Assembly: GCA_949130495.1 (NCBI GenBank)
Contig: OX422216.1
Span: 361,980,605 to 362,044,604 of the forward strand
Source of the DNA: Sambucus nigra
Lineage: Eukaryota; Streptophyta; Magnoliopsida; Dipsacales; Adoxaceae
Reading direction: 5' to 3'
Length of the DNA: 64,000 nucleotides
Position numbers and translations under genes: made by a program. Positions 24,620 through 37,141 of the stretch are shown one piece after another. Positions within the stretch are counted from its first letter, which is position 1; each line of letters starts with the position of its first letter. A model generated the notes under the pieces. It saw only the letters and a program-made list of their open reading frames with translations, searched no databases and was not told the DNA's origin.

Positions 24620-25930
24620 CATCCCCGTAAATGGGGTTAGACAAAAAAATAGAGTCGGCTTCTTCCACAAACGCCTCTAGATATGGCTTTAGGCGTTGTC
24701 CGTAAACTTTGGATGTATCTCACCCCTTTGGATCTTCCAATTACACAGCTCCATTGGGGAACACATTTCTCACAATGAATGGGCCAGTCTATCTTGACCG
24801 AAATTTTCTGGGAAATAAGTGTAGCCTAGAGTTATAGAGAAGCACCTTTTGGCCCGAATGAAACTCCTTTCAAAGGATAATTCGATTATGGGTGAGTTTC
24901 ATCCTTTCTTTGGATATTTTGGTATTCTCATATGCATCATTGTGCAGCTCTTCCAACTCATTCAATTGAATCTTCGTGCTTCACCGGCTTTATCCAAATT
25001 ATAGTTCAACCTCTTAATGGACCAATATGCCTTGTTTTCTAGCTCCACGGGGAGATGGCAAAGCTTTCCATACATAAAATGAGACGGGGACATCTCGAGG
25101 GGGTTCTTGTATGCTATTCAATAAGCCCATAGCGCATCATATAAGCATAGGGACACCAATATTTCCAATTAGGATCGATATTTTTTCGAGAATGTTTTTT
25201 ATTTCAAGATTTTCTAGCTCAGTTTTCCCATTCGTTTAAGGGTGATGAGTTGCCCCAACCTTGTGAACGACTCCATACTTTCTCATAAACTTTTGAAACG
25301 TCCTATTACAAATATACTTACCGTTATCACTAATAATTGCCTTCGGATCACCGAAGTGAGAAAGTATGTGTTCTTGCAAGAACTTGATCACCATTTTGTT
25401 GTCATTCATTTTGGTAGATATGGCCTCTACCTATTTAGACACATAATCTACTGCAATGAGTATGTATAGGAATCCAAAGGATATAGGGAAAGGGCCCATG
25501 AAGTTATTAAACCAACAATCAAATATATCGATAACGAGTATAGGGGTTAATGGCATCATGTCTCAACGGGTGGTAGCTCCCATCCTTTGACATCTATCAC
25601 AAGATTTAAAATAAGCGTTCACATCACAAAAGATCGTGGGCCAATACGGACCTCTTTGAAGAATCTTAGCAGCAGTCTTATTTATGGAAAAGTGGCCTCC
25701 AAATGCTTTCGTATGATACAAATTGATGGCGCTATGAGTCTCGTCATCCAGTACACAATGTCGGATGATTTGGTGTGCACAATATTTAAAGAGGAATGGA
25801 TCATCATAGAAAAATATGCGTCACCAAGTAATGAGCTTCTTCTTCTCTTGCAACGTCCAATTGAGAGGGACGGCTCCTGTGACAAGGTAGTTAACTATAT
25901 CTACAAACCAAGGGAGATAAGAAATGGAAA
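24620..25930 (-). pseudogene. Athila integrase
   Basis: Leftward translation gives the zinc-binding part around AYFKSCDRCQRMG, then [12 protein letters not shown], where the family has the first catalytic Asp (GIDFMGP): it is now Asn. VDYVSK, stop, VEA follows, then PKAIISDNGKYICN with the second Asp kept and TNGKTELENLEIKNILEK with the Glu kept. The C-terminal part shows FPRKFRSRWTGPFIVRNVFP. Several stops and frame changes are present. It would join element cDNA to target DNA; this copy is dead. Confidence 0.85.
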
Positions 25931-26093
25931 ATAATTGCTCATCTGGGAAGTATTCATCTATGGGTATGGGATCACTAGGCACGTCGAACGAAAGCCGGGA
26001 TAAATGACCGGTAACAACGTTTCTTACCCCTTTATTGTCTTTGATAGAGAGATTAAACTCTTGTAGGAGTAAGATCCACCTTGTGAGGCATGG

Positions 26094-27170
26094 CTTAGCA
26101 TCTTTCTTAGTAAGGAAATATTTTAGCGGCGAATGGTTGATAAATCATGTGATGGGCGAATCGATGAGGTAGGATCAAAATCTGTCTAGCGAAAAAACTA
26201 CCTTTAGCAATTCTTTCTCCATAGTGGAGTAATTGAGTTGTGCTCCGATTAATGTCCAGCTAGTGTAATATATTACATGAGCTTTCTTATCCTTTCTTTG
26301 GCCCAAAATAACCCCTCTAGCATAATCACTCGCATCACACATAATCTCGAATGGAAAGGACCAATTTAGAGCTTGCATGATGGGGGCAGAAACAAATATG
26401 CTTTTAAATTTGTCAAAAGCACTTTGGCATGATTCTTTCCACTCAATAGGGGCATCATTCATAAGAAGGTTACTCAAGGGTCTAGGAATGGCACTAAAAT
26501 CCTTGATAAACCTTGTATAAAACACCGCAAGGCCCAAGAAGGAGCGCACATCCTTTAGTGATTTAGGTGGGGGAAGCTCGACTATGACATCAATTTTTTC
26601 CCTATCAACTTTAATTCCTTTGGATGACACAATATGGCCAAGAAATATTCCTTCGGTTACCATGAAATGGAATTTTTCCCAATTTAAAACCAGGTTCTTT
26701 TCCACACACCGGGTAAGTAATTTTTTAAGATTTTCAAGACAAAGGTCAAAATAGGGGCCAAAAATGCTAAAGTCATCCATAAATACCTCAAGGCCACTTT
26801 CCATATCGCTAAAGAGACTAAGCATGCACCTTTGGAAGGTCGCGGGTGCATTACATAACCCAAATTGCATACGTTTGTAGGCAATCGTGCTCTCGTCTTC
26901 TCTTGATAAAAAAATATCTACTTTTATTTGGTTATATCCAAAATAACTATCAAGGAAGCGATAATATGGGTGTCCCGCTACTCTCTCTAGCATTTGGTCA
27001 ATGAATGGTAAGGGAAAATGATCTTTCCTTGTGCCCGCATTGAGTTTTCAATAATCAATGCAAACGCGCCACCCGATGGTGGTACGTTGGGGAATTAACT
27101 CACCCTAGGCATTCTCGACCACAATCATTCACGACTTCTTCGGGACGACTAGGATAGAACTCACCCATTT
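26094..27170 (-). pseudogene. Athila reverse transcriptase and RNase H
   Basis: An open frame of 272 residues (26993-26175) covers most of reverse transcriptase. FMDDFSIFG at residues 71-79 holds the catalytic Asp pair; FLGHIVSSKGI and VRSFLGLAVFYTRFI follow. RNase H starts at FEIMCDAS (Asp 220) and has STMEKE (about 257-261). Upstream, the frame GWRVCIDY, stop, KLNAGTRKDHFPLPF belongs to the same enzyme, so a stop splits it near 27030. The remaining RNase H after LDRF (below 26175) is scrambled. The pattern is Athila-type rather than Tat or chromovirus. Confidence 0.92.
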
Positions 27171-27549
27171 TCTATCCAAGATTGGGTAAATGATCTCGTA
27201 CTAGCTCTTTCATGGTGGGGTTCAATCGCCTTTGAATTTCACTCTAGGGATTCACATCCTCCTCGAGGTGGATTTTATGGGGACAAATTGAGAGGTTTAT
27301 ACCTTTTAAATCCGTTATGGGTACCCTCTTGCTCTTTATCTAGGCTAGAGGAGACAACAGCAAATGTCTCATCCTCTCCCAAATAAGCATATTTAATGTT
27401 AGAGGTAGTTTCTTTAATTCAAGGGTGGGAAATTTGTCATCGGAGGGAACCATGCACGACTCCCTGAGTGATAATTCCTTGAATATAGAAACCCAACTCA
27501 CATCTGATGCTCCCTTATCTAATGCTGCTCTTTACTCTTCTACCTCTTT
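27171..27549 (-). other. Linker between Athila protease and reverse transcriptase
   Basis: Degenerate pol sequence on the minus strand; no separate domain was recognised. Confidence 0.4.
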
Positions 27550-28194
27550 CTAAAAATTGGTGTACGTCCCATCGCTCTCATTACTCGAGATAAGGCATGA
27601 TACTAAAGCATCCCCACTGAAATTTCCCTCTACGTGTTCCTCTACTATATCCTCTATAAGATCCACCGAGTGAAAATCATTCTCATCACCCACTTGACTC
27701 ACGATATTGAAGATATTTGTTTCTAAGGTCGTGTTCCCGAAAAATAGTTGCATTTGCCCATTCCGAGTGTTAATCAAGGCGTTAGCCGTAGCTAAGAACA
27801 GGTGGCCAAGAATGACGGGAACATGATTACTTGGGGTAATGGAGGGTTCCATGTCCCAAATGAAAAAATGTACCGGGAAGTAGAAGGTGTCAACTTGGAC
27901 TATCACGTCTTCAATAATGCCTCGTGGTATCTTCACGGTACGATCCATGAGTTGCAGAGTGATTTTTGTGGTCTTGAGGTCCCCCAAATCGAGTTTCCTA
28001 TATATGGAGTAGGGAAGAATGTTGACACTCTCCCATGAATCAAGTAAGGCCTTTTCTATTCGATTCTCCCCAATAATGCACGAAATGGTAGGTGCACCCG
28101 GATCTTTAAATTTTTGTGGGAGGTCATTAAGTAGAACGAAGCTCACATTTTTTTCTAGGAAGATGTTATTTTTCACCATTAGCGTTCTTTTCAC
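27550..28194 (-). pseudogene. Athila aspartic protease region
   Basis: This 214-residue open frame contains DLPQKFKDPGAPTISCII, the usual lead-in to the Athila protease. The catalytic block follows as ALLDSWESVNILPYSIY (residues 49-65) where the family has ALLDLGASVNLLPYSVY. The catalytic Asp is kept, but the Gly after it is now Trp and the Ala is Glu, so activity is unlikely. HVPVILGHLFLATANALI (about 123-140) is the later conserved block. It sits between gag and reverse transcriptase, as expected. Confidence 0.88.
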
Positions 28195-29960
28195 CGTTAA
28201 TAAATCCTTAAGGACTTTAGTATAGGCGGGAATTTGCTGTATAGCATCGAGAAAATCTAAATTTAGCTTGACTTGGTATTCCTTTTTAGGGAGGAACCAA
28301 CCATTGAGGTAACGACATGACGGTGGGTGGTTTCACTACGACTTCAGGCTTACTAGTGCCATCATTGTCACTCTTCTTCAAGGGATCTTCTTCGGCCTAT
28401 TTCATGTCGGGCAAAACCTCCTTGTCTTTAGGTGTGTCATATGGGGGAGGTGATAAATCAACAACTCGCCCACTAGGTTGAGTGGTAATTGCTTGACATA
28501 ATTTTTTATGTTCATTGGAAGTAGATCTAACACAAGTTTGACCTTAGGGAGGTCTTTGACCTTGGGCCAAAAACTTACCCTTCTCGTGGATACTTAAAGA
28601 TGATTGAAACCTAGAGATATTTGTATTTATTTTGGTAAACATGCGGTCATACTTAGCATTGGTTGCATTTTGGGATTGGATAAAATGATTTATGGTATCA
28701 TCAAGATTTCTCTGCGATGGGGTGATATATGGTGTGGGAGGTGGTTCTTACATATGTGGAGCTTGTTGGAAATGTGGATTTGGAGGTGAGAAAACGTGTG
28801 AATTAGGATTCAACGCAGCATGTTATTTCCCGTAGGTAAAACCAGGATGGTTCCTCCACAAAGGGTTGTAAGAATTCCCATGCGGGGCATTTAAATTATG
28901 CTTAAATCCTCCTATTACATCCACTTGTTCATGTAGCATTACTTTGTAGGCGAGCATCGTCGGGTGGATTCTCTTGGGTGTGATTCGACTACGTCTCCCA
29001 CATGATAAAGTCCTGGCACTAAAAGAGCGGTGGGAGTTTTTCGAACCCGATTTTAGGTATTATAATCAGAGGTGTGCCACGATTAAGTTATATCAGCGAT
29101 AAACTTAAGATGATCATCTTCATCGTGTTCATCTAATTCCTAAAATGGTCTCTCGCACATTGTCTCAACGAGTTATTTAGACGCTATACTTGGCCCACGG
29201 TGAAAGAAGGATTTTAGACGGTACTTCTCAAAACCTTGATGAGGGCATGTACTAACTAGCTCATTGAAACGTTCATAACATCGATCAAATGAATCATTCT
29301 CTTATTGTTGGAATGTTTGAATTTGAATCTGGATGGAATTTGTTCGATGTTGGGGAAAGAACTTAAAGAGAAATTTTGAGGCCATCTCCCTCCATGATCC
29401 AATTGAGTTCGGTAATAAAGACCAAATCCAAGTCTTAGCTTTATCATTTAAGGAAAAGGGGAAAATCTTTAGGTGAACGACATCTTGTGTGCAAGATTGA
29501 TCACTAAATGTATCGCATTCCTCTTCGAACACACGAATGTGGAGATAAGGCTTTTTCGAATCCAATCCATGAAATGTGGGAAGAATTTGTATCATCCAAT
29601 TACAAAAATTAAATTATCTAATATTGTACGGAAGTAGAATGCATCCTAGGATGACAGTTCTCTCGGGATAAAGGAGTTCTCTCATAGGACGATAAGGTAT
29701 CTCACGCTCACCCCTACCAAAACTAGCGTGCTCAAACATGGCTCTCTCTCCAATTGACTTAGTGTCCTCACTCAGTGTCCTAGAAGTGTGACTTGTAATG
29801 AAATTTGTAGGTGTAAGAGGTGGAACCCGGAACTGAGGTGCGTTAGGAGTGTGTGGGCTATAGGATCATACTCAACTATTGGATTCTCGTGAATGCGTGT
29901 GGTAGTAGATTGAGGTTTTTTTTAACGATTTTGCATGAAAGGGCTATGAGATATCTTAAA
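28195..29960 (-). pseudogene. Athila gag, long copy
   Basis: Leftward from about 29960 the fragments are TTTRIHENPIVEYDP, YRPMRELLYPERTVILGCIL, then ILPTFHGLDSKKPYLHIRVF and FPFSLNDKAKTWIWSLLP (open frame 29595-29302), and NAPHGNSYNPLWRNHPGFTY further on. These are consecutive blocks of Athila gag, the structural protein that packages element RNA. A frameshift lies near 29855, where the truncated copy at 16346-16661 is intact, and many stops follow in 28200-29250. No CCHC zinc knuckle was found, in line with the Athila lineage as I know it. Confidence 0.85.
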
Positions 29961-30080
29961 TTTTTTTGCTTTTCAATTTTCAAAAAAAAAATGGATTTTT
30001 TATTTCATGATTTTTTTGGCTTTTTAAGATTTGGAGTCAAACTTTAGATTAAATGGACCTAACCTAACGGTCTACCTAAA

Positions 30081-30098
30081 TCCCCGACAACGGCGCCA
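30081..30098 (-). promoter_or_regulatory. Primer binding site, tRNA-Asp type
   Basis: On the minus strand TGGCGCCGTTGTCGGGGA follows the LTR end after AGTTTT. This is the usual Athila primer site, complementary to the 3' end of tRNA-Asp with one change. Confidence 0.9.
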
Positions 30099-30104
30099 AA
30101 AACT

Positions 30105-31673
30105 TGATGCGACTGGAAATGTGTCTCCAGTGCATGCTTATATCGGTTCAAGTGCAAACCGATCGCGTAATTAATAACCCTGGTAAGATGGGGTCCAATC
30201 CTCAGGGAAATAGGACGATCTCTTGTGACGATGATAGGTAAGATGACTAATCCTAAGCTTACTTAGAAAAAAAATGAAAAGATCATGGGGTTTGAATTTG
30301 ATATACTAACTAGGAGCAATTTCAGTTAAACTATTGAATTAAACTACGCATGCAGAGTTAAACTAACTATGATTAACTAAATATGAATGAGAAAGATAGG
30401 TTGGACTACAATCCCCCGAACCCTAGTATAAAAATAGTTGTGAATTAGATAATTAATTAAATCCAGTCTTTATGAATCTCAAGCATTACATATATGAGGG
30501 TACTAGCCCGCATCATACATAATCAAGAATAAGAATAAAGCGGTGTCGAAATATCTAACACGCGCGTAGTACTCTTAAACACCCCGATTTTCTAGGGCAA
30601 ACGAGGTAAAAAGACCTACGATGGTTGGGACTACTACACAACACGATTCAAACATTTATTTAATTCAAGGAACTAATTTTATAGTCATGAAAGCCACATC
30701 GGGTTGGGTTCATGCATCCCAACCCTTAAAAGTCAATCCTAGCATGGTGAAATCAATTAAAGTTATGTTTTCTACTGTGCCTATATTCAAAACCATTATG
30801 AAATTATACCTATATAAGAAAGAGAATCTAAAAACTGTTGGAAGTAAACAAATCATACACGAATTATAAACTTCAAACAATGAAGGGAAAAAACATACTC
30901 TATTACAGAAATATTGAATTGCAAACCATAAAGTTGTAAACTTGAGTTACTAAGGTTCTTGGCCTTTTTATCTCTCCAAAACTATGCAAAAAGGAACTCC
31001 CTAATGTCTGGTAACAAGTTGGAATAAAAACACTACGTTTTTTACTAGAGTTTGGTCCATGCACAAATCTAATTTAGAACAAAGATAATTAGAAAATTCT
31101 TCAGCCGAATCAGTCCGGTCAAAGGGTATCAGTTCGGTTCACCTTATACAAAAGTCTTTACAACATTGGACCGGTTTGTTTTTTGTCTTCATCGGTTCAG
31201 TTCTCCTTATGCAAAACATATACCAATACCAGACCAGTTCATTTTTCCTTTTCATCGGTTAGGTTTGGTGAGTCCAGTTCAGTGGACCGATTTGGTGATA
31301 TCTCCATCGATTCGGTTTGGTCCATTTTTTTATTTTTTTATTCCTTTTTCTCCTTGATATCTTCTCAACTTTGATTCTTCGTAACATTTTACCCGGGACT
31401 CAGATTTGGATGTCGTTTCTTCCTACATGCTCATGGACTCGAAGTCTTTAACTTTACCTAGGTTTCATGTCTAAATTCCTAGTGTAGAATTACTGTTTTC
31501 CCTTGACTTTCCTTCACTTGTAACTTTCTCGAGTTTGATTTTCTCTTTTATCCAATTAGTTAAAATACCTGTGAAATGTATGAGAAAAACACGAAACTCG
31601 ATGCACTACATATAAAAGATTAGTAGAACAAGATGATACAAGCCTCTAAATTAAGGGAATATAATACGAAGAA
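30105..31673 (-). repeat. Athila 5' LTR, right copy (outer end missing)
   Basis: It matches the left LTR (16792-18433) through most of its length, starting TGATGCGACTGGAAATGTG on the plus strand. It ends near AATACGAAGAA, lacking roughly the last 20-30 bases that in the left copy lead to CTCTTATCA. The differences between the copies are numerous, so this is an old insertion. Motif words around 31110-31330 include CAGTCCGGTC, GGACCGGTTTG and CATCGGTTCAG. Confidence 0.85.
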
Positions 31674-32690
31674 TTTTTTCCTAATCATCTGAGTTTAATT
31701 TAGTTTTTGCTTCTGGGTAGAATACTGACTCTTTGCTGGGGAAACAGGTAGCATTCTACCCTTGGAGTCTACCTTCAACTTTCACAGGGGGCTACAGGCG
31801 TGCACGCGCAGATGCAGTGGCTATTTGTGCATGAGTTCACGTATCTCGAATACCTCAGAAAGAGGGTGGTGCATCAGATCATGGATGGAGAGGTCGACGT
31901 CCCACCATCGGCTTTCCTAGAATACATGAGGCTGGCGAGGGAGATGACAAATGAGTCTAGGGGGACGGAGATGGAGGGAAATCCATATACGCTTTACACA
32001 TATAGGATAACGGGCTCTAATTATCTGGATTTTGCGACTATCTTTTTGATTTCGTCGTGCATATATTACGAGGAAAATATGCCTCCATAATTTTGGAGGA
32101 GGCACTAGCGAACCGAAGGCATCAGCCCATAATTCTGGAGGAGACATGATTGTGGTGGTGGGGGAGGTTTTTCTTCTTTAAGTCTCTACTCCCTCTTATT
32201 ATTTCCAGTTGAGTAGTGGTGATGTGGTGTCAGTATCTTACTGTCCTCATGCGATGATGGAAGGGTTGGCGAGTCTTTTTGAGGATTCTCTTTGGAATGA
32301 GGTATAATCTTTTCTTTCGTATTTATATTTCTTATTCCCTGCCTTATTTTTCTATTTACTAACTTGCTTGGTTTTGATGTTTTTGTTCCTTTTCCTTGCA
32401 AACTGTTCGTGTGTCGACCACTTGGCCAAGGGACATTAGGGATTGGACGGTGTCTATGTAAACCTATGTGAGGAAGTCATCCAGTGCCTGTTTGGTGCCA
32501 CTAATCATATCTGATGAGCGTTCAGGCTCTCGGAGTGTGGGTATACTGTTCATCATAGGAGAAAGTGTTTCCATTGCGGAGGTCGAGGGTTGGTTTTGAT
32601 AGGTTCTGAGGGATTCAGACTGCATCCGATGTATCTTTTTACTTTTTCTCTTTTTCATTCTTGATTGTACCTGTAATAAAAGCAATGATT
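31674..32690 (+). pseudogene. Antisense gene 1 of the Tat element, 3' part
   Basis: Right of the Athila insertion the plus strand has a 96-codon frame (31800-32090) containing HAQMQWLFVHEFTYLEYLRK and ending past TYRITG. I do not recognise a domain; it would correspond to the region after the PMD in gene 1. Broken frames continue to about 32600. AATAAA at 32675-32680 is a good candidate polyadenylation signal and marks the probable gene end. The link to the part at 15136-16324 is inferred from order and strand, not from a restored frame. Confidence 0.4.
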
Positions 32691-33239
32691 CTGAAAGATA
32701 TATACAAGAAGTGCATTTTATTTTGGTTTTATCTTGGTTTAATGGCTTACTCTATATGTACTTTAATTTACTGCTAAATTTTTTTTATTTACAAAACTAG
32801 AGATAACAATGTAAATGGGGCTTGAAGTAAAAGGAAAATGGAATTTTTAAAAATTATGTACAAAAAGGAAAGTAATTATTCTTCAAAAAGGAACAACTTG
32901 GAGATTGACTTTTTTCAAAGAAAAATGTTTATTTTTGAAATTGATATGCGTTAAAGAGGTAATAAGGAATTTCCTAAAAAAGGGGGGGTTGCCGATCGGC
33001 ATACCCGTTGGCTTGCCTATTGACACAAAGGTCAAGTACAAATCATTGCCTTGCCTTTAATTTCACATTCTATTTACTTTGGGTACTTTGGGAGCAGGGG
33101 AACTAATAGTGCTTTGAACGGTTTGTTTTGTTGTGGGTCTTTGTAGGAGAAAAAGGGGTTGTGAAGGTGTTTTCATCATCACTTTCCACTTTTTCTCCTT
33201 TGTAGCTTCTTCCTTTCTTCTCTACAAATGTCTCTTCCA
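32691..33239. other. Spacer between the two antisense genes
   Basis: AT-rich, with a G7 run near 32982 and no recognised protein. It may hold the promoter of antisense gene 2, but I see no specific element. Confidence 0.4.
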
Positions 33240-34292
33240 GTGTCCGAGGCCATTTTCGCCTACCTCTAGGGTTTAGAGGCACTGTGCATGTAAAATGTCG
33301 ACAACGAAGCCTTTGGTTTGTGCCAAGTTTCTTTGTGGGTAACTGTCCCATAGAATGGAACCTTCTAGAAGCTACAGTATAATTCAGGTGACCTCAACGC
33401 CATTTTTTTGGTATGTCCTAGACGGGGTGTGTCCTAAATATGAGGAGTTCTCTGCGATGATGGGTGTCACCCCAATATAGCGGCAGCTATGCCAAATTTA
33501 TCCCGCTCTCCTCGGGTGTCTTTAGCAGAGTTCCTTAATATCTCCCCCTCAATTGCTCGATCGCTGGTTTATGAAGAAAATATCATCCTTCCGATAGTCA
33601 TGAATTTGGTTTGTCAAAGGGATTTTACTAATGATTTTTTTGCTAGAGCTTTGGCCCTGGGTTTGACTGCCAAGATTTTATTAGTGACGGTAGATTTGAC
33701 GATTAACCCTTAGGTGGCCATGATAGCGGTGTGGTTGTCCAATCACTATAGTTTGGTGGCGGTGGTGTTAGCATAGACTTTGAATGACTTGGATGCCTAT
33801 AATGAAGGTTGGGTTGGCTTTCTTCAAAAGATCCTTATCATGTTGTTCATGTGGCTTCTCGAGAGACTACACCTAGCGACCCTTCCTAAGTACCCTATAT
33901 CGGTTGTTCCTAAGTTCTTTACTAGACCCTTCTTCAATTTGGGTCCTTCGATGGAGAACTAGGTTAGCTGGCTTGTGGAACACGGGGCCGAATGCCTTCG
34001 TCGATTATCTTCTAATTTCTTTATAGTTGGGGGAATACCGGTATATGTGATTACTTGGTCTTCCCCAGACTTCCTTCCATTTTTTTGGCGCTTCTGTGTC
34101 AAGTGGGATGGGAATAGATTGTGCCTCCCATCATAACCAATTTCTTTTCGATGGAGAACTTGACCAAGTCCTTGAGGATGATACTTGATCCTTTATGGCG
34201 ATACCGCCAGCCGTATACCCATCTATCCCAATTCGTAGGAGAGGCTAGGTTTATATTCGGGGATTATTTGAAATGGTTATGGAAATAGGTGG
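33240..34292 (+). pseudogene. Antisense gene 2 of the Tat element: PMD-like protein, 5' part
   Basis: VLDGVCPKYEEFSAMMGVTP (about 33412-33473) resembles the CPTxEEFxxxxG entry of PMD-like proteins carried antisense by Tat elements. One frame, with two TAG stops, then reads FFARALALGLTAKILLVTVD, later LNDLDAYNEGWVGFLQK and MWLLERLHL (33489-33962), matching the general plan of that family. It may be the domain that Pfam calls DUF7745; I give that from memory. Near the end FIFGDYLKWLWK leads to the insertion at 34293. Frame and sense continue at 43883. Confidence 0.68.
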
Positions 34293-35054
34293 TGTAACAC
34301 CCCAAGACTTTTGAGACTGAGAAATTTAATTTTGGGAAAATTAAATTTAATTAAATTGGAGAATTTTAAAATTTGGGAATTTAAGTCCAAAAATAGAGGA
34401 CGTTTCAAAGTATTCCGGATGATATTTTTGAGGGTACCATCGATCCCGGAAGGGTCGAGATAGTCAAAATGACTGTCATTGGGTCTTATTTCGGCTCCGA
34501 AATGTTTTTAAGTTGTTTTGACTTGAATTGGAGTCAACGAGTCATTTAAAGTGTGTATTAACATTTAAAACTGGGATTTTGTTTTAAAAGGTTGGAGGCT
34601 TACGGATGAAGCCATTTCTCATTTGAGAGAAAGAGAGAAGAGCCCTAGAGAGAGAAGAAGAAGAGGAAGAAGAAGAAGGGAAGAGAGAGAGAGAGGAAGA
34701 AAAGCTTGGAGATTTCCGGCCCTACTGCGACATCAAGGACGATCCAACCTCTAAAAATCTGAGGCAAGTGTTTAATCTTGATAAATAGATATTTTTGTAT
34801 TTCATTTCATAATTTGTGGGTTAAAGAAATGGATTTTTGGGTATTAATGTCAAAACCTAGATTTTAGGTTTAAATCTTGAAATCAATGTTTAAATTGAGA
34901 ATTAATGACATAGAAATTATTGGGATCAACTTTGGGTTGGTTAATGGGCTTAAAATCATGATTTGATGAAGGATTGGGGGTTGGAATGAGAAATTTAGGG
35001 TTTAGAATTCGTGGGTTTTGAAGAAACAGATGAACCCTTCAAAAATTGCAGGTC

Positions 35055-35233
35055 CGAATCGATTCGCCCCCTCAAGAGAATCGATTCGGTTTGGTGAAAT
35101 TGGCAGGTCTGCATTGACCGAATCGATTCGGACCCAAGCCTAATCGATTCGGCCTATTGCAGAAGCCCGGGTCTTTGGACCCGAATCGATTCGCCTTGGG
35201 GGCCGAATCGATTCGTTGGGCCGAATCGATTCG
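35055..35233. repeat. CGAATCGATTCG palindrome array, 5' LTR (seven units)
   Basis: Seven units, five of them the perfect 12-bp palindrome, lie 18-40 bases apart. The 3' LTR has eight units at the matching place. The array is about 760 bases into the LTR, probably in U3. Confidence 0.93.
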
Positions 35234-35481
35234 GAAACAGGGCATTTTGAAGTATTTTCTCCATAGTGATTTCAAACCCTTTTTGGTTGGGTTTATTGAT
35301 TTGGGGGCTTTCTCTTAGGATGTAAAAGATATATTCTTGGAGTCATATAAGGAGTTTCTCACATATTGGGATTTGGGGACTCCTTAGGGTAACTTGGGAG
35401 AAATGTACCCATGTACGTATTGGAGTTACATATGGATATTGGGGGAAAACTCTTTGAGGTTGGAATTTACCAATTATAGAT

Positions 35482-35486
<5 letters not shown>

Positions 35487-35550
<64 letters not shown>
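35487..35550. repeat. TA microsatellite, 5' LTR
   Basis: An uninterrupted TA tract of about 64 bases; the 3' LTR counterpart at about 41059-41097 is about 40 bases. The length difference arose after insertion or is a sequencing effect. Confidence 0.9.
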
Positions 35551-35552
<2 letters not shown>

Positions 35553-36175
35553 TGAGGTTGAGAACTCTTAGAGAGTGAGAGGTCTCCTATCCTTAGAAAT
35601 ATTTAGACTAAGGAATAAATGATAACCCGATAGGGGTAAGGATTCATAAAATACAATTGAACCATAGGTAAAAGTGGGAAACAGCTTGCGGGTGTACTAT
35701 CGACTAGGATAAGCGGTAGCGTAGATTCTAGTTAGGATAGTTTATACGCAATTATGGGGATATGGCCATTGAGATTCCAATACTTGAAATGAGGTTGGAA
35801 TAAATTGAGGTTTTAGACTATTAAGTCCTGTTAATGCCTATGGTTAGATAGTACTAAAGATAATTATGTACTTTCACATTTAGAGGTGAAAGGTGTAGTG
35901 ATGGATTTCTACACAGATTCTTGGGTGATAACCCTAATGTTGAATGTATATATATAGACATAAACATATGGTTTTGGGAGACTACTCATCATAGGAAGAT
36001 GATTGAATATGTTTCAAGTATGGAATTATATTCACATATCAAGGTAAATTTAATGGAAATGGTAGTGACGGCTTGTATATCGAGGACTATATATACTTAT
36101 AGCCAGTTATATATACCTTATACATATGAACGAGGATTAGTTTATATATATAGATAGGGATATGTGAATATGTGT

Positions 36176-36248
<73 letters not shown>

Positions 36249-36830
36249 TGTATGTATATAGATATATGGATATCTTCATGTTGTGGATATACATGGTATG
36301 GATATTTAAACCGTATACGATGGTTTATTGTTTGATCATATGATTTGATCATATGGATTATATATATTATGCATGTAAATGATATATATATATACTTAAT
36401 TGGTTAAGCATACCCCGCTCATGCTATCATTGGGAAGTTGCGCGCGTAGTGGGTGAGCATCCTGGCTAGAAAAGCAGGTTGTGGATATTCCCCAGGTCAT
36501 AGTCATCCTGTGTGTTACCATATATATATATATATATATTTTGGGATGAGACGTGATGGGTATGTTTCGCCTCATTGCCGGTTTGGATCTATGACCGCTT
36601 CCCGGGACGTCGTGTGCGTGAGTTTACCACGAGATGGGTGTCGTTTAGTCCCACCATGGTGGCCCCAGTTTTGCTACGTGAGCCGGGCACTGGGAAGATG
36701 GTAGCATTGATGAAGTTTATCGGCGATATATATAGCCGGATATATTATGTGCATGGCCTTGTACATCATATGTAGTATGTACACTTGGCTATTGGATTGA
36801 TGATGATATATATACGGTTAGAAATAAATA

Positions 36831-36876
<46 letters not shown>

Positions 36877-37141
36877 CTATAGATGAAAGGATATGGACTT
36901 TTATGAAGTACATCTTAGATGATTATGGTGTACTAGATTGATGGGGGTTGATGTATCGCACATAAGGTATTATTTCGGTTACATCATCCCAAGGATATTA
37001 TTGGAGGTTCTTTTATTTTATCTTATTTGTTTTCTTTCTTTTCTTTTCTTTCTTTCTTTCTTTAGGAGTTATAGTTAGTAGTAATGGTAGTATTAACTTG
37101 TATGTTGAGGATTATGGATCTCTAGGATCGACATTGCCCAG

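Larger units (their letters stand above)
16325..31673 (-). mobile_element. Athila element (minus) with a collapsed tandem second copy
   Basis: Read leftward: LTR (31673-30105), tRNA-Asp primer site, gag, protease, reverse transcriptase, RNase H, integrase, 3' ORF, LTR (18433-16792), then a second primer site, a second gag N-terminus (16661-16346), and finally only about 20 bases of LTR end (16345-16325). This is LTR-interior-LTR-partial interior-LTR tail, as expected if a tandem multimer lost most of its second unit. All genes are damaged. It is inserted in antisense gene 1 of the Tat element. No clean target-site duplication is visible: the left flank is TCTCT and the right LTR lacks its outermost 20-30 bases. 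Confidence 0.78.

Noticed and set aside
35055..35233. Regular short repeats with unique spacers, like a CRISPR array
   Set aside because: The units are 12-bp palindromes with uneven spacing in a plant retrotransposon LTR; no cas genes and no prokaryotic context.
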